From positions 1 to 6,797 of the forward strand of contig JBAZOJ010000204.1 of the NCBI GenBank assembly GCA_041648755.1: a DNA stretch of 6,797 bases, written 5' to 3'. The stretch comes from JBAZOJ01 sp041648755. Its GTDB lineage: Bacteria; Planctomycetota; B143-G9. Positions 1 to 6,419 of the stretch are shown here, piece after piece (the stretch's first letter is position 1; the number at the start of each line of letters is the position of its first letter). The position numbers and the translations under genes were made by a program. The notes under the pieces are model-generated. The model was not told the origin of the DNA and did no database searches. It worked only from the letters and a program-made list of their open reading frames with translations.

Positions 1-2967
1 AAGAAGCTCGCCCTTGCGTTCGTGCTGATTCTTGGCATCGTTGCCATCTCTTGCGGAGGCGGGGGTGGGACAACAAGCACCTCTTCCACCACATACAACC
101 GCGCGCCGGGGATGAACAGCTTTGTCTCGGCGCAAGAGGGCGATTACGGCTCCTACCTGGCCGATAACACCAGTGCGGGAGACGGAGCCGGTGGCGGGGC
201 GCCAAGCGCATCCGACAACGGAGATCTGACGGGCGCCACTCCTCCCACGGATTCCTATCAACGCTCCGAGAGCACCAACGCCAACACCGAAAAGGCCGTC
301 GAGCCGGATCTCTATTCCCTGTCCGGCGATCTGCTGTTCCTCGTCAACGCGTACCGCGGGTTCTTTGTCGTGGATGTATCGGGCGACCCGGTCGTAATCG
401 GGCACCTGTCATTCAAGGGCACGGGACGCGAGATGTACGTTGACGGATTCACCGTGTACATCCTGATGGATTCGTTCCTTACTTCATCGGAAGGTGGAAT
501 GCCCCAGACCTCGGCCGCGCTGATCAAGATCGACGTGACCGACCCGACTGCCCCGACAATTTCGGCAATCAAGACGCTGGAAGGCTATATCTCCGCCAGC
601 CGCCTGGTGGGCAATATTATCTACATCGCTCTTGGAATGAACGTGTACTGGGGACCGCTAATGGGTGCAGCCATGGTGCCCGAGCCCGTTTCCACGGGAC
701 TCAAGCTGACGTCCATCAACGGCTCCACGATGGCAACCGTCGAGACGCATTCCCTGGATGGCTGGTTCTCCGCCGTTCAGGCTGAGGATGGCCGCATGGC
801 GCTTGCTTCGACCGGCAACGACGGCAACACGATTCTGTACTTGTACGATATCACCGATGTCGATGGCCACTTCACGAGCCTCGGAACCGTAAACCTCTCG
901 GGCACGGTGAACGACAAGTTCAAATTGCATTTCGAGGGGTCTTACTGCTTCGCAATTTCGCGCTCCTTCGCCGACCAGTCGGTCAGCCTCTTCTATTCAA
1001 TTTCACTTACCGGCACCGCTGCAATCGTCCATACTCTTCCGATTCAGTACGGCGAACAGCCATACGCCAGCCGCTTTGGCGACGGCGTCTGCTATCTTGT
1101 CACTTTCGAACAGATTGACCCGCTCTGGGTGATTGACACATCCGATCCCGCGAATCCCACCATCGCCGGCGACGTTGAAGTGCCCGGCTGGTCTATTTAC
1201 ATCGAGGCCGACGGCACGAACCTCATAGCTGTCGGGTACAACTCGGAAACCCGGTCCGTCGAAGTCAGTCTTTTCGACGTTTCCAATCCTGCCGCCCCTG
1301 ACCTGACTTCCCGCGTTACCCTGGGTTCATCCTACGAATGGACGCCCATCGAGGCGGACGACAAGGCCTTCACGTTCCTAAAGGACTCCGGGCTCCTGGT
1401 TATCCCCGTTGACGGGTACGAAGACCCGGGCACAGGCAACTGGAACTACATCAGCCGGGCCTGGCTCGTGGATTACTCGGGGTCTTCCCTGACAAAGAGA
1501 GGCTGGGTGGCGACCGGCGGGAGTTTCCGGCGGTGCATCCCCCACGGGACCGACCTGCTTGTCCTCAGCACGACCGGACTGTTCCGCGTTGACATTTCCG
1601 ACAGGTCCGATCCCATCGTTGACTTCGCCCTTGAGCTGGCCAGCAACGTTCTTGCTGTAAAGCCGGTATCGGGAGGCTTCTGGCGCGTCGCAAAGGATGA
1701 CTTCAACCTGCGTTTCGAGGTGGTTTCCGGCACGGATCCGAACGCCACGGCTTCGGGGCTTCTGGTCTTCAACAGGAGCGAGTTGTTCGACTTCTTCACG
1801 AACGGAAACACGGCCTACCTGATGATGTACGTCGCATCCAACAGCGGAGCCGAGTACACGTACTCCTCCACGCTTATGCTGTATGTGATCACCGTGAGCG
1901 GAAACACCCCCGTCCAGACTGGAGAGCTTGAGATCACAGCGGACTTCTCCCGCAACTGGTACTCCGATATGCCTTACTGCATGCCGTATATGTACGGGAT
2001 CGGGTCGGCAATTCAGGTAAGACCTGACTTGATTGCACTGAAGACCGAAAACTACGGCGGCGGCGTACAGCCGATGATGAACGTCGGCGGCTCCGAGCCG
2101 GGCGGCAGCGGTGATGGCGGAACGGGCGTCGGGACGCCTTTCGAAGCCACCAACAGCCTGCTTCTGATCGATCTGTCCAACGCCGCTTCCCCGCAGATTT
2201 CCTCCCGTATCGGGCTGCCCTGGGGCGCTTCCGAGCCCTATGCCCGCGATGGGATTATCTACGTTTCATACTGGAACGACTACGGCTACGATGAGCAGCT
2301 CAACCCCACCTGCAAGTACTTTGTTGTCAAGGTTGACACCTCGGACCGCGAGGACCCGACCGTTTCCTCGCCAATCAATATCCCCGGCCGCCTTATCGGC
2401 CTTCGCGGATCAACCCTTTTCTGCCTCGAGGCTGTGTACGGAACCGATTACTCCTTCAAGCGGCTCCTCAACTCGGCGCGCATTTCCGGCAGCCAGGTTC
2501 TGCTCCTCGATTCCATCGCCATTCCGGACACCCTGTGGTCCCTGAACATAGGCTCCGAGGGCACCAAGGCCGCCGGTTTCACCCGCCCGGCCTACTACTA
2601 CTGGTATGACCGCGTTGGCATGGAAAATGGCGGAGTTGCCGCGGACGGCTCGATACTTCCGCCGGGAGATCAGGTGGACCAGGAGTCGAAGCTGTACGTG
2701 TACGATATCTCCGACGAATCAAACATGTCGTTGTTCAACAGCTACACGTTCGCCTCAGATTGGGCGGATGTGGTTTACATCTCCGAACCGTATATCTTCC
2801 TGCTGACCGACTGGAACGTGATGCCCGTGTTCGAGATCACGGCCACGAGCCTGAACCTCCTCGACTACACATACTGCGATTACTACACTGACCACATCGA
2901 GGTGCTGTCAGGTGACGCGTACATCGCGGCTGGCTATTTCGGCGTTATTACGCTGAACCTCGAATAG
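1..2967 (+). CDS. Large beta-propeller lipoprotein with LVIVD-like repeats (5' end outside window)
   Basis: The frame is open from base 1 and stops at TAG 2965-2967, giving 988 visible residues. The first GTG in view (22) falls inside the signal peptide, so the true start lies just upstream. Visible residues 1-18 are a lipoprotein signal core: two Lys, a hydrophobic stretch, then Ala-Ile-Ser-Cys18, where Cys18 would be lipidated after signal peptidase II cleavage. A Gly/Ser/Thr/Asp-rich linker follows to about residue 95. The rest is beta-rich and carries nine motifs of the form hydrophobic-x-D-[VIT]-[ST]-[DN]-x-x-x-P, near residues 123, 176, 281, 377, 424, 529, 722, 777 and 900. This matches the LVIVD / 'beta propeller domain' proteins (PF08309, PF09826 type). 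A Gly-rich insert at about 686-713 may separate two propellers. Expected site is the outer membrane or cell surface, with binding or scaffolding more likely than catalysis; the ligand is unknown. Family is confident, function is not. Confidence 0.88.
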   Translation, partial: KKLALAFVLILGIVAISCGGGGGTTSTSSTTYNRAPGMNSFVSAQEGDYGSYLADNTSAGDGAGGGAPSASDNGDLTGATPPTDSYQRSESTNANTEKAVEPDLYSLSGDLLFLVNAYRGFFVVDVSGDPVVIGHLSFKGTGREMYVDGFTVYILMDSFLTSSEGGMPQTSAALIKIDVTDPTAPTISAIKTLEGYISASRLVGNIIYIALGMNVYWGPLMGAAMVPEPVSTGLKLTSINGSTMATVETHSLDGWFSAVQAEDGRMALASTGNDGNTILYLYDITDVDGHFTSLGTVNLSGTVNDKFKLHFEGSYCFAISRSFADQSVSLFYSISLTGTAAIVHTLPIQYGEQPYASRFGDGVCYLVTFEQIDPLWVIDTSDPANPTIAGDVEVPGWSIYIEADGTNLIAVGYNSETRSVEVSLFDVSNPAAPDLTSRVTLGSSYEWTPIEADDKAFTFLKDSGLLVIPVDGYEDPGTGNWNYISRAWLVDYSGSSLTKRGWVATGGSFRRCIPHGTDLLVLSTTGLFRVDISDRSDPIVDFALELASNVLAVKPVSGGFWRVAKDDFNLRFEVVSGTDPNATASGLLVFNRSELFDFFTNGNTAYLMMYVASNSGAEYTYSSTLMLYVITVSGNTPVQTGELEITADFSRNWYSDMPYCMPYMYGIGSAIQVRPDLIALKTENYGGGVQPMMNVGGSEPGGSGDGGTGVGTPFEATNSLLLIDLSNAASPQISSRIGLPWGASEPYARDGIIYVSYWNDYGYDEQLNPTCKYFVVKVDTSDREDPTVSSPINIPGRLIGLRGSTLFCLEAVYGTDYSFKRLLNSARISGSQVLLLDSIAIPDTLWSLNIGSEGTKAAGFTRPAYYYWYDRVGMENGGVAADGSILPPGDQVDQESKLYVYDISDESNMSLFNSYTFASDWADVVYISEPYIFLLTDWNVMPVFEITATSLNLLDYTYCDYYTDHIEVLSGDAYIAAGYFGVITLNLE

Positions 2968-2991
2968 CAGACGGGCACAATTGCATTGAAC

Positions 2992-3024
2992 AGGCGGGGG
3001 AGATGTTTCTCCCCCGCCTTTGTT
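2992..3024 (+). terminator. Intrinsic terminator of the lipoprotein gene
   Basis: A perfect 11-bp stem (AGGCGGGGGAG 2992-3002 pairing with CTCCCCCGCCT 3009-3019) with a 6-base loop ends in TTTGTTATT. It starts 24 bases after the TAG stop of the lipoprotein gene. The reverse orientation lacks a U-tract at its 3' end, so it acts mainly for the plus strand. Confidence 0.9.
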
Positions 3025-3087
3025 ATTGGCTCTCAGAGAGAGGAGAAATCCCCTTAAGAAGAAGGCCGGAGACCCTCCTACGCCGCG

Positions 3088-3115
3088 CCTCCGGAGGGCT
3101 TCGCCAGGCCGGAGG
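3088..3115. repeat. GC-rich inverted repeat
   Basis: CCTCCGG at 3088-3094 pairs with CCGGAGG at 3109-3115. The 14-base loop contains a further short GGC/GCC pairing (3097-3099 with 3103-3105). The phrase AGGCCGGAG occurs twice (3063-3071 and 3107-3115). No U-tract follows on either strand, so I class it as an intergenic palindrome rather than a terminator. Confidence 0.5.
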
Positions 3116-3160
3116 GCGAGCCAGGACCGGACAAAGCCACCTCACTCACAGGGTCATCCA

Positions 3161-3176
3161 CCGCTGCAAGCAGCGG
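3161..3176. repeat. Small palindrome
   Basis: CCGCTGC AA GCAGCGG is a perfect 7-bp dyad with a 2-base centre; in RNA it would fold as 6 bp with a 4-base loop. It sits in non-coding sequence with no adjoining T-run. Confidence 0.5.
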
Positions 3177-3216
3177 CAGACGACGGACTGACTTTATTGG
3201 CTGCTGGCCGCTCTCG

Positions 3217-3251
3217 CATTGCTCATTGTTCATTGCTCATGGTTCATTTCT
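3217..3251. repeat. Heptamer tandem repeat (5 units, consensus CATTGYT)
   Basis: Five consecutive 7-base units read CATTGCT, CATTGTT, CATTGCT, CATGGTT, CATTTCT. The period of seven is clear, with one or two changes per unit. It resembles in style the short tandem heptamer repeats known from cyanobacterial intergenic regions; the comparison is by style, not sequence. A second, shorter tract with an identical 18-base core lies at 4270-4287. Confidence 0.8.
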
Positions 3252-3265
3252 CGTCGCACCTCCGG

Positions 3266-3288
3266 CCTCCGGCCTACGGTCTCCAGCC
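3266..3288. repeat. GC-rich repeat block, copy 1
   Basis: This 23-base block beginning CCTCCGGCCTA matches 4334-4356 at 20 of 23 positions in the same orientation. In both places it lies downstream of a heptamer tract, so tract and block look like parts of one composite element. Confidence 0.7.
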
Positions 3289-3385
3289 TAGCTTCATTGG
3301 CCATTGGCCGCCTGGGCCGCAGCAGTTCTGAAAAGACAGGTGGAGGGGATAGACGCGGAGGTTCGCGGATTGCGCAACCTGACCA

Positions 3386-4141
3386 TCACTCAGAAACGGG
3401 ATCGCGCGGAGCGTACACGGCTATGTCTGGTCCGAATGCTGGGGCAAGAGAGTAGCCCCCGTGGTCCCCAACAAAGAGCGAATTGGGAGAGATCACGCGA
3501 ATATCGGACAGATCGAGTTCCTCGGAAACGGCACCTCTGCTCGATTTGCTTATTCGAAGAATCAGCGTCCCACGAAACTCGAATGAAGCGTCTCCGACAA
3601 TGTTCTCGCCCCAGTCCTCTTTCATCCTCGCGGTCTTAACGATATGCACATCGGCATCGATGCTCAGCCGAGTGTCCCATTCCTTCATCGCAGTATCGAG
3701 TGACAGTCCACATACTGTGTTCTCAAACAATCTGCCAACGTATGTACCACGGGTTAGCGCCTTTTCTGAAAGGCACTTTCGGGCCATGCCGAGGGTCTTC
3801 CGTTTATCCGGGCCGAAAGCGTCTCTGCCCTCAACGGTAAACCACAAGGTCTCGCAGTTCGCAGTTCCATTGGTGGACCACTTGGCCAGGGCGCTGGTGC
3901 CGCCAACCGTCTCGATCGAGGCCTGATAACCCTCCACAATGACTATGAAACGCCAAGACCCCCCCTCGACGGGCAGGTGGATAATATCTGCGCGCAACAG
4001 GAATATAAATGCTCCGAGCATTGCGGCAGGAACCAGTGTTCCCACGACCACAAGGAGAAGAGCCCGCTTTTCATATGCATCCGGCGCTGGAGCAAATCTC
4101 TTCCCGGCTTCCTTTTCTTCGTCTATACCTGAATTCACCAT
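3386..4141 (-). CDS. Hypothetical single-span membrane protein, 251 aa
   Basis: I do not recognise the family. Residues 1-26 are polar and charged, 27-49 form one strongly hydrophobic transmembrane segment, and the remainder (about 200 residues) is mixed polar/beta-rich, presumably facing the periplasm. No cleavable signal peptide, lipobox or catalytic motif is visible; the soluble part has three Cys (96, 123, 144). The start is ATG 4139-4141, but the next codon is GTG (4136-4138) and the AGGAG at 4145-4149 is 3 bases from the ATG and 6 from the GTG, so initiation may be at the second codon. It is collinear with the cupin gene but 246 bases away, across palindromes and repeats, so probably transcribed separately. 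The opposite strand carries a 147-codon open frame (3483-3926), which I treat as a shadow. Coding status is fairly likely; function is unknown. Confidence 0.72.
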   Translation of the reverse strand: MVNSGIDEEKEAGKRFAPAPDAYEKRALLLVVVGTLVPAAMLGAFIFLLRADIIHLPVEGGSWRFIVIVEGYQASIETVGGTSALAKWSTNGTANCETLWFTVEGRDAFGPDKRKTLGMARKCLSEKALTRGTYVGRLFENTVCGLSLDTAMKEWDTRLSIDADVHIVKTARMKEDWGENIVGDASFEFRGTLILRISKSSRGAVSEELDLSDIRVISPNSLFVGDHGGYSLAPAFGPDIAVYAPRDPVSE

Positions 4142-4269
4142 TTTCTCCTCATCTTCTCGGTTTCAACGGAAACCGCACAGAAAATGGGCAAGGGTGTCGA
4201 ATCACTTGCTTCACCGAAATGCTCTTACGATCAAGGAGTCTCGCCCTACGGCTGGCTTCGCCTTATTCA

Positions 4270-4287
4270 TCATTGTTCATTGCTCAT
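4270..4287. repeat. Heptamer tract, second copy (18-base core)
   Basis: TCATTGTTCATTGCTCAT here is identical to 3223-3240. Only about two full heptamers are preserved. Compared with copy 1, about 30 extra GC-rich bases separate this core from the following CATTTC and GC-rich block (4334-4356). Confidence 0.75.
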
Positions 4288-4333
4288 CTTGCCCTCCGAA
4301 GGCGCGGCGAAGGAGGTGTGCATTTCCTTCGCG

Positions 4334-4356
4334 CCTCCGGCCTAGTGTCTTCAGCC
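4334..4356. repeat. GC-rich repeat block, copy 2
   Basis: This matches 3266-3288 at 20 of 23 positions in the same orientation, preceded in both copies by CATTTC and a short TCG-containing spacer. Together with the heptamer cores it puts two copies of a composite repeat on either side of the 251-aa gene. Confidence 0.7.
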
Positions 4357-4361
4357 GCTTC

Positions 4362-4387
4362 GAATAGCGGTCGCAAGGCCGCTATTC
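4362..4387 (-). terminator. Hairpin abutting the cupin stop codon; terminator-like without a U-tract
   Basis: GAATAGCGG (4362-4370) and CCGCTATTC (4379-4387) form a perfect 9-bp stem with an 8-base loop. The stem begins directly next to the TGA of the cupin gene (4388-4390). No T-run follows on the minus strand, so it is not a classical intrinsic terminator; it could protect the 3' end of the mRNA or be an intergenic palindrome. Confidence 0.4.
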
Positions 4388-4657
4388 TCACTTGAAATCA
4401 TAGTGCTTCCGCACCGGCACCAGCACTTCCCATGTGCAGTCCATCCCTGACGGGAAGGTCACGAAGTCGCCTGCGCGGATTTCCACGGGCGAGCCACCCT
4501 TAGGAGTGACTATGATATGCCCTGCCAGGATCAGGCATTCCTCGACCGAATCGTAGTGCCAGTCGAACTTGGACCGCTCCTTGGTCCATATCGGCCAAGT
4601 CTTGATGCCACGGGCGCTGATCTGCTCCGGAGTGAGTTTTTCGACACGGATCTGCAT
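4388..4657 (-). CDS. Cupin_3 / DUF861 single-domain cupin protein, 89 aa
   Basis: A complete small cupin of the family (PF05899) that also supplies the cupin half of ureidoglycine aminohydrolases; stand-alone 89-residue members such as Thermotoga TM1112 have no settled function. Family hallmarks: WPIW at 21-24, W33-x-Y35-D36 then E39 and G46, the second cupin motif from G63-D64 through F68-P69-x-G71 to C74-x-W76, and PVRKHY at 81-86 near the end. Usual metal ligands are altered: Cys74 replaces the motif-2 His, as I recall for this subfamily, and His34 stands where Tyr is common. The start ATG at 4655-4657 is chosen because GGAGG (4662-4666) lies 4 bases upstream and the length fits the family; the longer open frame reaching 4873 adds only Arg/Ser-rich residues. 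It is cytosolic, probably binding a small ligand. A candidate promoter lies just upstream. Confidence 0.93.
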   Translation of the reverse strand: MQIRVEKLTPEQISARGIKTWPIWTKERSKFDWHYDSVEECLILAGHIIVTPKGGSPVEIRAGDFVTFPSGMDCTWEVLVPVRKHYDFK

Positions 4658-4698
4658 ATTTCCTCCAAGGGTGGTGGACAATCGGACTCCTGCGGGGA

Positions 4699-4727
4699 AG
4701 TATACGCGGCTCGGGAGGGAGGCGCAA
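4699..4727 (-). promoter_or_regulatory. Candidate sigma70-type promoter of the cupin gene
   Basis: On the minus strand TATACT (4699-4704, five of six to the -10 consensus) lies 17 bases after TTGCGC (4722-4727, weak -35). Predicted transcription start is near 4692, giving a leader of about 35 bases including the GGAGG site. It lies in the 115-base gap after the 442-aa gene, suggesting independent expression of the cupin. Confidence 0.45.
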
Positions 4728-4772
4728 GAGAGAAGACTGCGCCGCTTCAACTCCGAGGAGGCCAGCCGTTTG

Positions 4773-6101
4773 TCACCGGACCTGCCCATTGAAGGCCTCC
4801 TCCAGATATCCTGACGGAAGGGCTTCGCTGCCAGCGTCGTAGACGGTGACGATCTCAGGACTCCACCGAACACTGGGATCCCTGTGTGTACAGAACACGA
4901 GATAACCGTTTACGTATGAACATCTTGGATCCGCGGCGGAATACGGGATATCGAAAGCCGCAGAAGGCCTGCCGCCTTGGGAGTAATAGCACACGCCCTT
5001 GGTCGTCCCGTCCGCCTCGAAAGTGCGGCGGAGGAACAACGTCTTGGAATCCATCCTGAAGAGCGGAAATTCCTCGACACCTTTCGGTGCAACCGGGCAG
5101 ATGTCCTCAGGGCCGGGGGAGAAACCTTCCAAGGTGGTCAGCGTGTAGGCTCTGGTGCCGTTGCGATGGCTGCAAAGCAGGTAGATCAAGCCATCTCTCG
5201 TGTTCCGCAGGTGGACCTCCCCTTCCAATCTGCGGGCCTGCTTGTCGCCGCTGCCGGGCGCGAGCGGAAGGATGAGTGCGGTGAACTGCTCTCGCCCCTT
5301 TGAATTCAGGATGAGCGTGTCCCTTTCGAGCCTCGGGGAGAAGTAACTGCATTCTGTCTCTCGCAGGAAGTTGTCGGCTGCTTCCAGCGGGGCAAATGTT
5401 GGATTTTGCACGGTCAGGTCGGCGACGAATACCGGACCCCTTGGCGTACAAGCGCTTCCTCTCATCTGAATCCCATAGTCAGGGCTTATTGCACCATGGT
5501 CGGTCCAGAACGCTACCGCAATATCATCTCCCACCAAGATGCAGGGGCACATTCCGGATGTTGGCGCCTTCGGCCAGTCCAGCACCACGGATTTGCCCGT
5601 GAATTCTCTCTCGACCAACTCGACCTGCTCCCTGCCAGGCAGACACCAGCGTTTGTCCGATCCGAAGAAGACGAGAGCATCGGTGTACCTGCGCAGATCC
5701 TTGACTTTAGGCCGAAACCGGAACGGGCGTAAGATGTCGGCCGGGACGTATGAGTTGAAGACGAGGATATCGCCGCTCTGCTCTTCGAATCCTATGGCTT
5801 CGAATCTACCGACCTGCCAGAATTCGCCTTGCCAGAGCAGTTCCGATTCCAGGCGGAAGTCCGTAAGGGAACGGACCTGCGTTCCCATCTCGCTGACAAG
5901 ATACAACTGCCTGTTCACGACCTGATACGGAAGCCAAGAGAAGCCTCTGGCCTTGATCTCGCCGGCGCAGACTTCTGTGAACGCGATGGGAGGAGCTGAC
6001 TCCGGCACAGCCGGGATTCCTCCTCCCTTGGCAAGTATCAGCGCGATAATTCCGAGTGCGACGACGTTCAGAAAAAGAGCGGCAATACATAGAAATCGCA
6101 C
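4773..6101 (-). CDS. Hypothetical membrane-anchored extracytoplasmic protein, 442 aa
   Basis: I do not recognise a family. The N-terminus is Met-Arg followed by one hydrophobic segment at residues 3-24 and then Lys-Gly-Gly-Gly, an uncleaved anchor or signal peptide. The remaining 415 or so residues are beta-rich with alternating short hydrophobic strands and polar turns (for example GLIYLLCSHRNGT near 304 and GYLVFCTHRD near 399), compatible with a propeller-like fold, but no repeat motif is clear enough to name one. Eleven Cys lie outside the anchor (45, 153, 185, 187, 218, 251, 310, 335, 371, 394, 404), including C-P-C at 185-187, so disulfides or metal binding are possible. The start is GTG 6099-6101: GGAGG sits 6 bases upstream and the anchor begins at once. 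A longer frame from TTG 6257 has no ribosome binding site and a low-complexity N-terminus. The gene ends 115 bases before the cupin start. Confidence 0.78.
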   Translation of the reverse strand: MRFLCIAALFLNVVALGIIALILAKGGGIPAVPESAPPIAFTEVCAGEIKARGFSWLPYQVVNRQLYLVSEMGTQVRSLTDFRLESELLWQGEFWQVGRFEAIGFEEQSGDILVFNSYVPADILRPFRFRPKVKDLRRYTDALVFFGSDKRWCLPGREQVELVEREFTGKSVVLDWPKAPTSGMCPCILVGDDIAVAFWTDHGAISPDYGIQMRGSACTPRGPVFVADLTVQNPTFAPLEAADNFLRETECSYFSPRLERDTLILNSKGREQFTALILPLAPGSGDKQARRLEGEVHLRNTRDGLIYLLCSHRNGTRAYTLTTLEGFSPGPEDICPVAPKGVEEFPLFRMDSKTLFLRRTFEADGTTKGVCYYSQGGRPSAAFDIPYSAADPRCSYVNGYLVFCTHRDPSVRWSPEIVTVYDAGSEALPSGYLEEAFNGQVR

Positions 6102-6107
6102 TGCATT

Positions 6108-6112
6108 CCTCC
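6108..6112 (-). promoter_or_regulatory. Shine-Dalgarno that fixes the GTG start of the 442-aa protein
   Basis: GGAGG on the minus strand, 6 bases before GTG 6099-6101. The earlier in-frame starts, ATG at 6153-6155 and TTG at 6255-6257, lack such a site. This removes 52 residues from the longest frame and places the membrane segment at the very N-terminus. Confidence 0.75.
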
Positions 6113-6129
6113 GGGGTTCAGTCAGGGTA

Positions 6130-6178
6130 GGCAGGCTTGGGGATTGGCCTCCCATTCCAGTAAGGTGATCAGCCTGCC
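6130..6178 (-). promoter_or_regulatory. Inverted repeat in the leader of the 442-aa gene
   Basis: GGCAGGCT (6130-6137) and AGCCTGCC (6171-6178) are perfect 8-bp arms around 33 bases, ending about 28 bases before the GTG start on the minus-strand transcript. The loop has a weaker TGGG/CCCA pairing. No T-run follows. It may be a leader stem affecting translation, or chance in GC-rich sequence. Confidence 0.35.
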
Positions 6179-6261
6179 TCCAGCCGTACGGGCCGCCGCC
6201 GGGACTGCTGCATGCGAGTCGCTCGACGATGACAACAGGTCTTTCGCTTTCCCACAAACTT

Positions 6262-6289
6262 ATCGTATCACGAATGTTTATCGAGGCAA
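6262..6289 (-). promoter_or_regulatory. Candidate extended -10 promoter for the 442-aa gene
   Basis: On the minus strand TACGAT (6262-6267) is preceded by TG at the extended -10 position (6269-6270), with TTGCCT (6284-6289) 16 bases upstream as a weak -35. The local sequence is AT-richer than its surroundings. The implied leader is about 150 bases. Confidence 0.33.
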
Positions 6290-6318
6290 TTCAAACGCAA
6301 AAATCGAATGAGAATTTT

Positions 6319-6405
6319 TCACCACAGAACGCTTCGTCGGCGAGGCCCAGAAGACGAGCCAATGCACGGAAGAAAACAGGCAGAGCGGTGCTTAAGGGCG
6401 CACAT
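6319..6405 (-). CDS. Possible 28-aa short ORF behind an ideal ribosome binding site
   Basis: ATG 6403-6405 opens a 28-codon frame ending at TGA 6319-6321, beginning MCALKHRSACF with Cys at 2, 10 and 14. AGGAGGT (6413-6419), a full seven-base match to the anti-Shine-Dalgarno, stands 7 bases upstream. A hairpin (6420-6436) immediately precedes that site. The frame overlaps the 93-codon frame in another phase, so at most one of the two is likely real. The composition is not strongly protein-like; the case rests on the initiation signal. Confidence 0.3.
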   Translation of the reverse strand: MCALKHRSACFLPCIGSSSGPRRRSVLW

Positions 6406-6419
6406 GGTTTGCACCTCCT

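Larger units (their letters stand above)
3025..3385. other. Repeat-rich intergenic region between convergent genes
   Basis: No supported gene lies here; short plus-strand frames are Arg/Pro/Ser-rich, lack ribosome binding sites and look fortuitous. The stretch holds a GC-rich dyad (CCTCCGG 3088-3094 / CCGGAGG 3109-3115), a compact palindrome (CCGCTGC 3161-3167 / GCAGCGG 3170-3176), a pair of TTYATTGGC-type direct repeats exactly 100 bases apart (3193-3211 and 3293-3311), and a heptamer tract followed by a GC-rich block. No intrinsic terminator for the minus-strand gene ending at 3386 was found. Confidence 0.75.
4142..4387. other. Repeat-bearing gap upstream of the 251-aa gene
   Basis: No gene is supported here. 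The half next to the 251-aa gene carries its Shine-Dalgarno (AGGAG, 4145-4149 on the minus strand) but no clear promoter. The other half holds the second heptamer tract, the second GC-rich block and a 9-bp hairpin abutting the cupin stop codon. Confidence 0.65.

Noticed and set aside
3217..3251. CRISPR-like array
   Set aside because: Units are 7 bases with no spacers, so this is a simple tandem repeat.
3003..3455. Other short plus-strand frames after the lipoprotein
   Set aside because: They run through the terminator and repeats, are Arg/Pro-rich and have no initiation signals.
3304..3639. Plus-strand 111-codon frame starting with TTG whose first 35 residues look coiled-coil-like
   Set aside because: The promising part is short, there is no Shine-Dalgarno, and the rest is an Arg/Ser-rich antisense shadow of the minus-strand gene.
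3483..3926. 147-codon plus-strand open frame
   Set aside because: It is fully antisense to the 251-aa gene, rich in Ser, Arg and Pro, and lacks a ribosome binding site. The minus-strand frame has a real membrane segment and a Shine-Dalgarno.
4658..4873. N-terminal extension of the cupin frame to 4873
   Set aside because: It would overlap the upstream gene, has no ribosome binding site and adds residues foreign to the family; the internal ATG at 4657 has GGAGG and gives the usual 89 residues.
4773..6101. Assignment of the 442-aa protein to a WD40 or TolB-type propeller family
   Set aside because: Strand-like segments are visible, but no family motif repeats regularly enough to support a name.
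6102..6257. N-terminal extension of the 442-aa protein to TTG 6257
   Set aside because: There is no Shine-Dalgarno at the TTG or the ATG at 6155, and it overlaps the leader inverted repeat and lies next to a promoter-like site. GTG 6101 has an ideal site.
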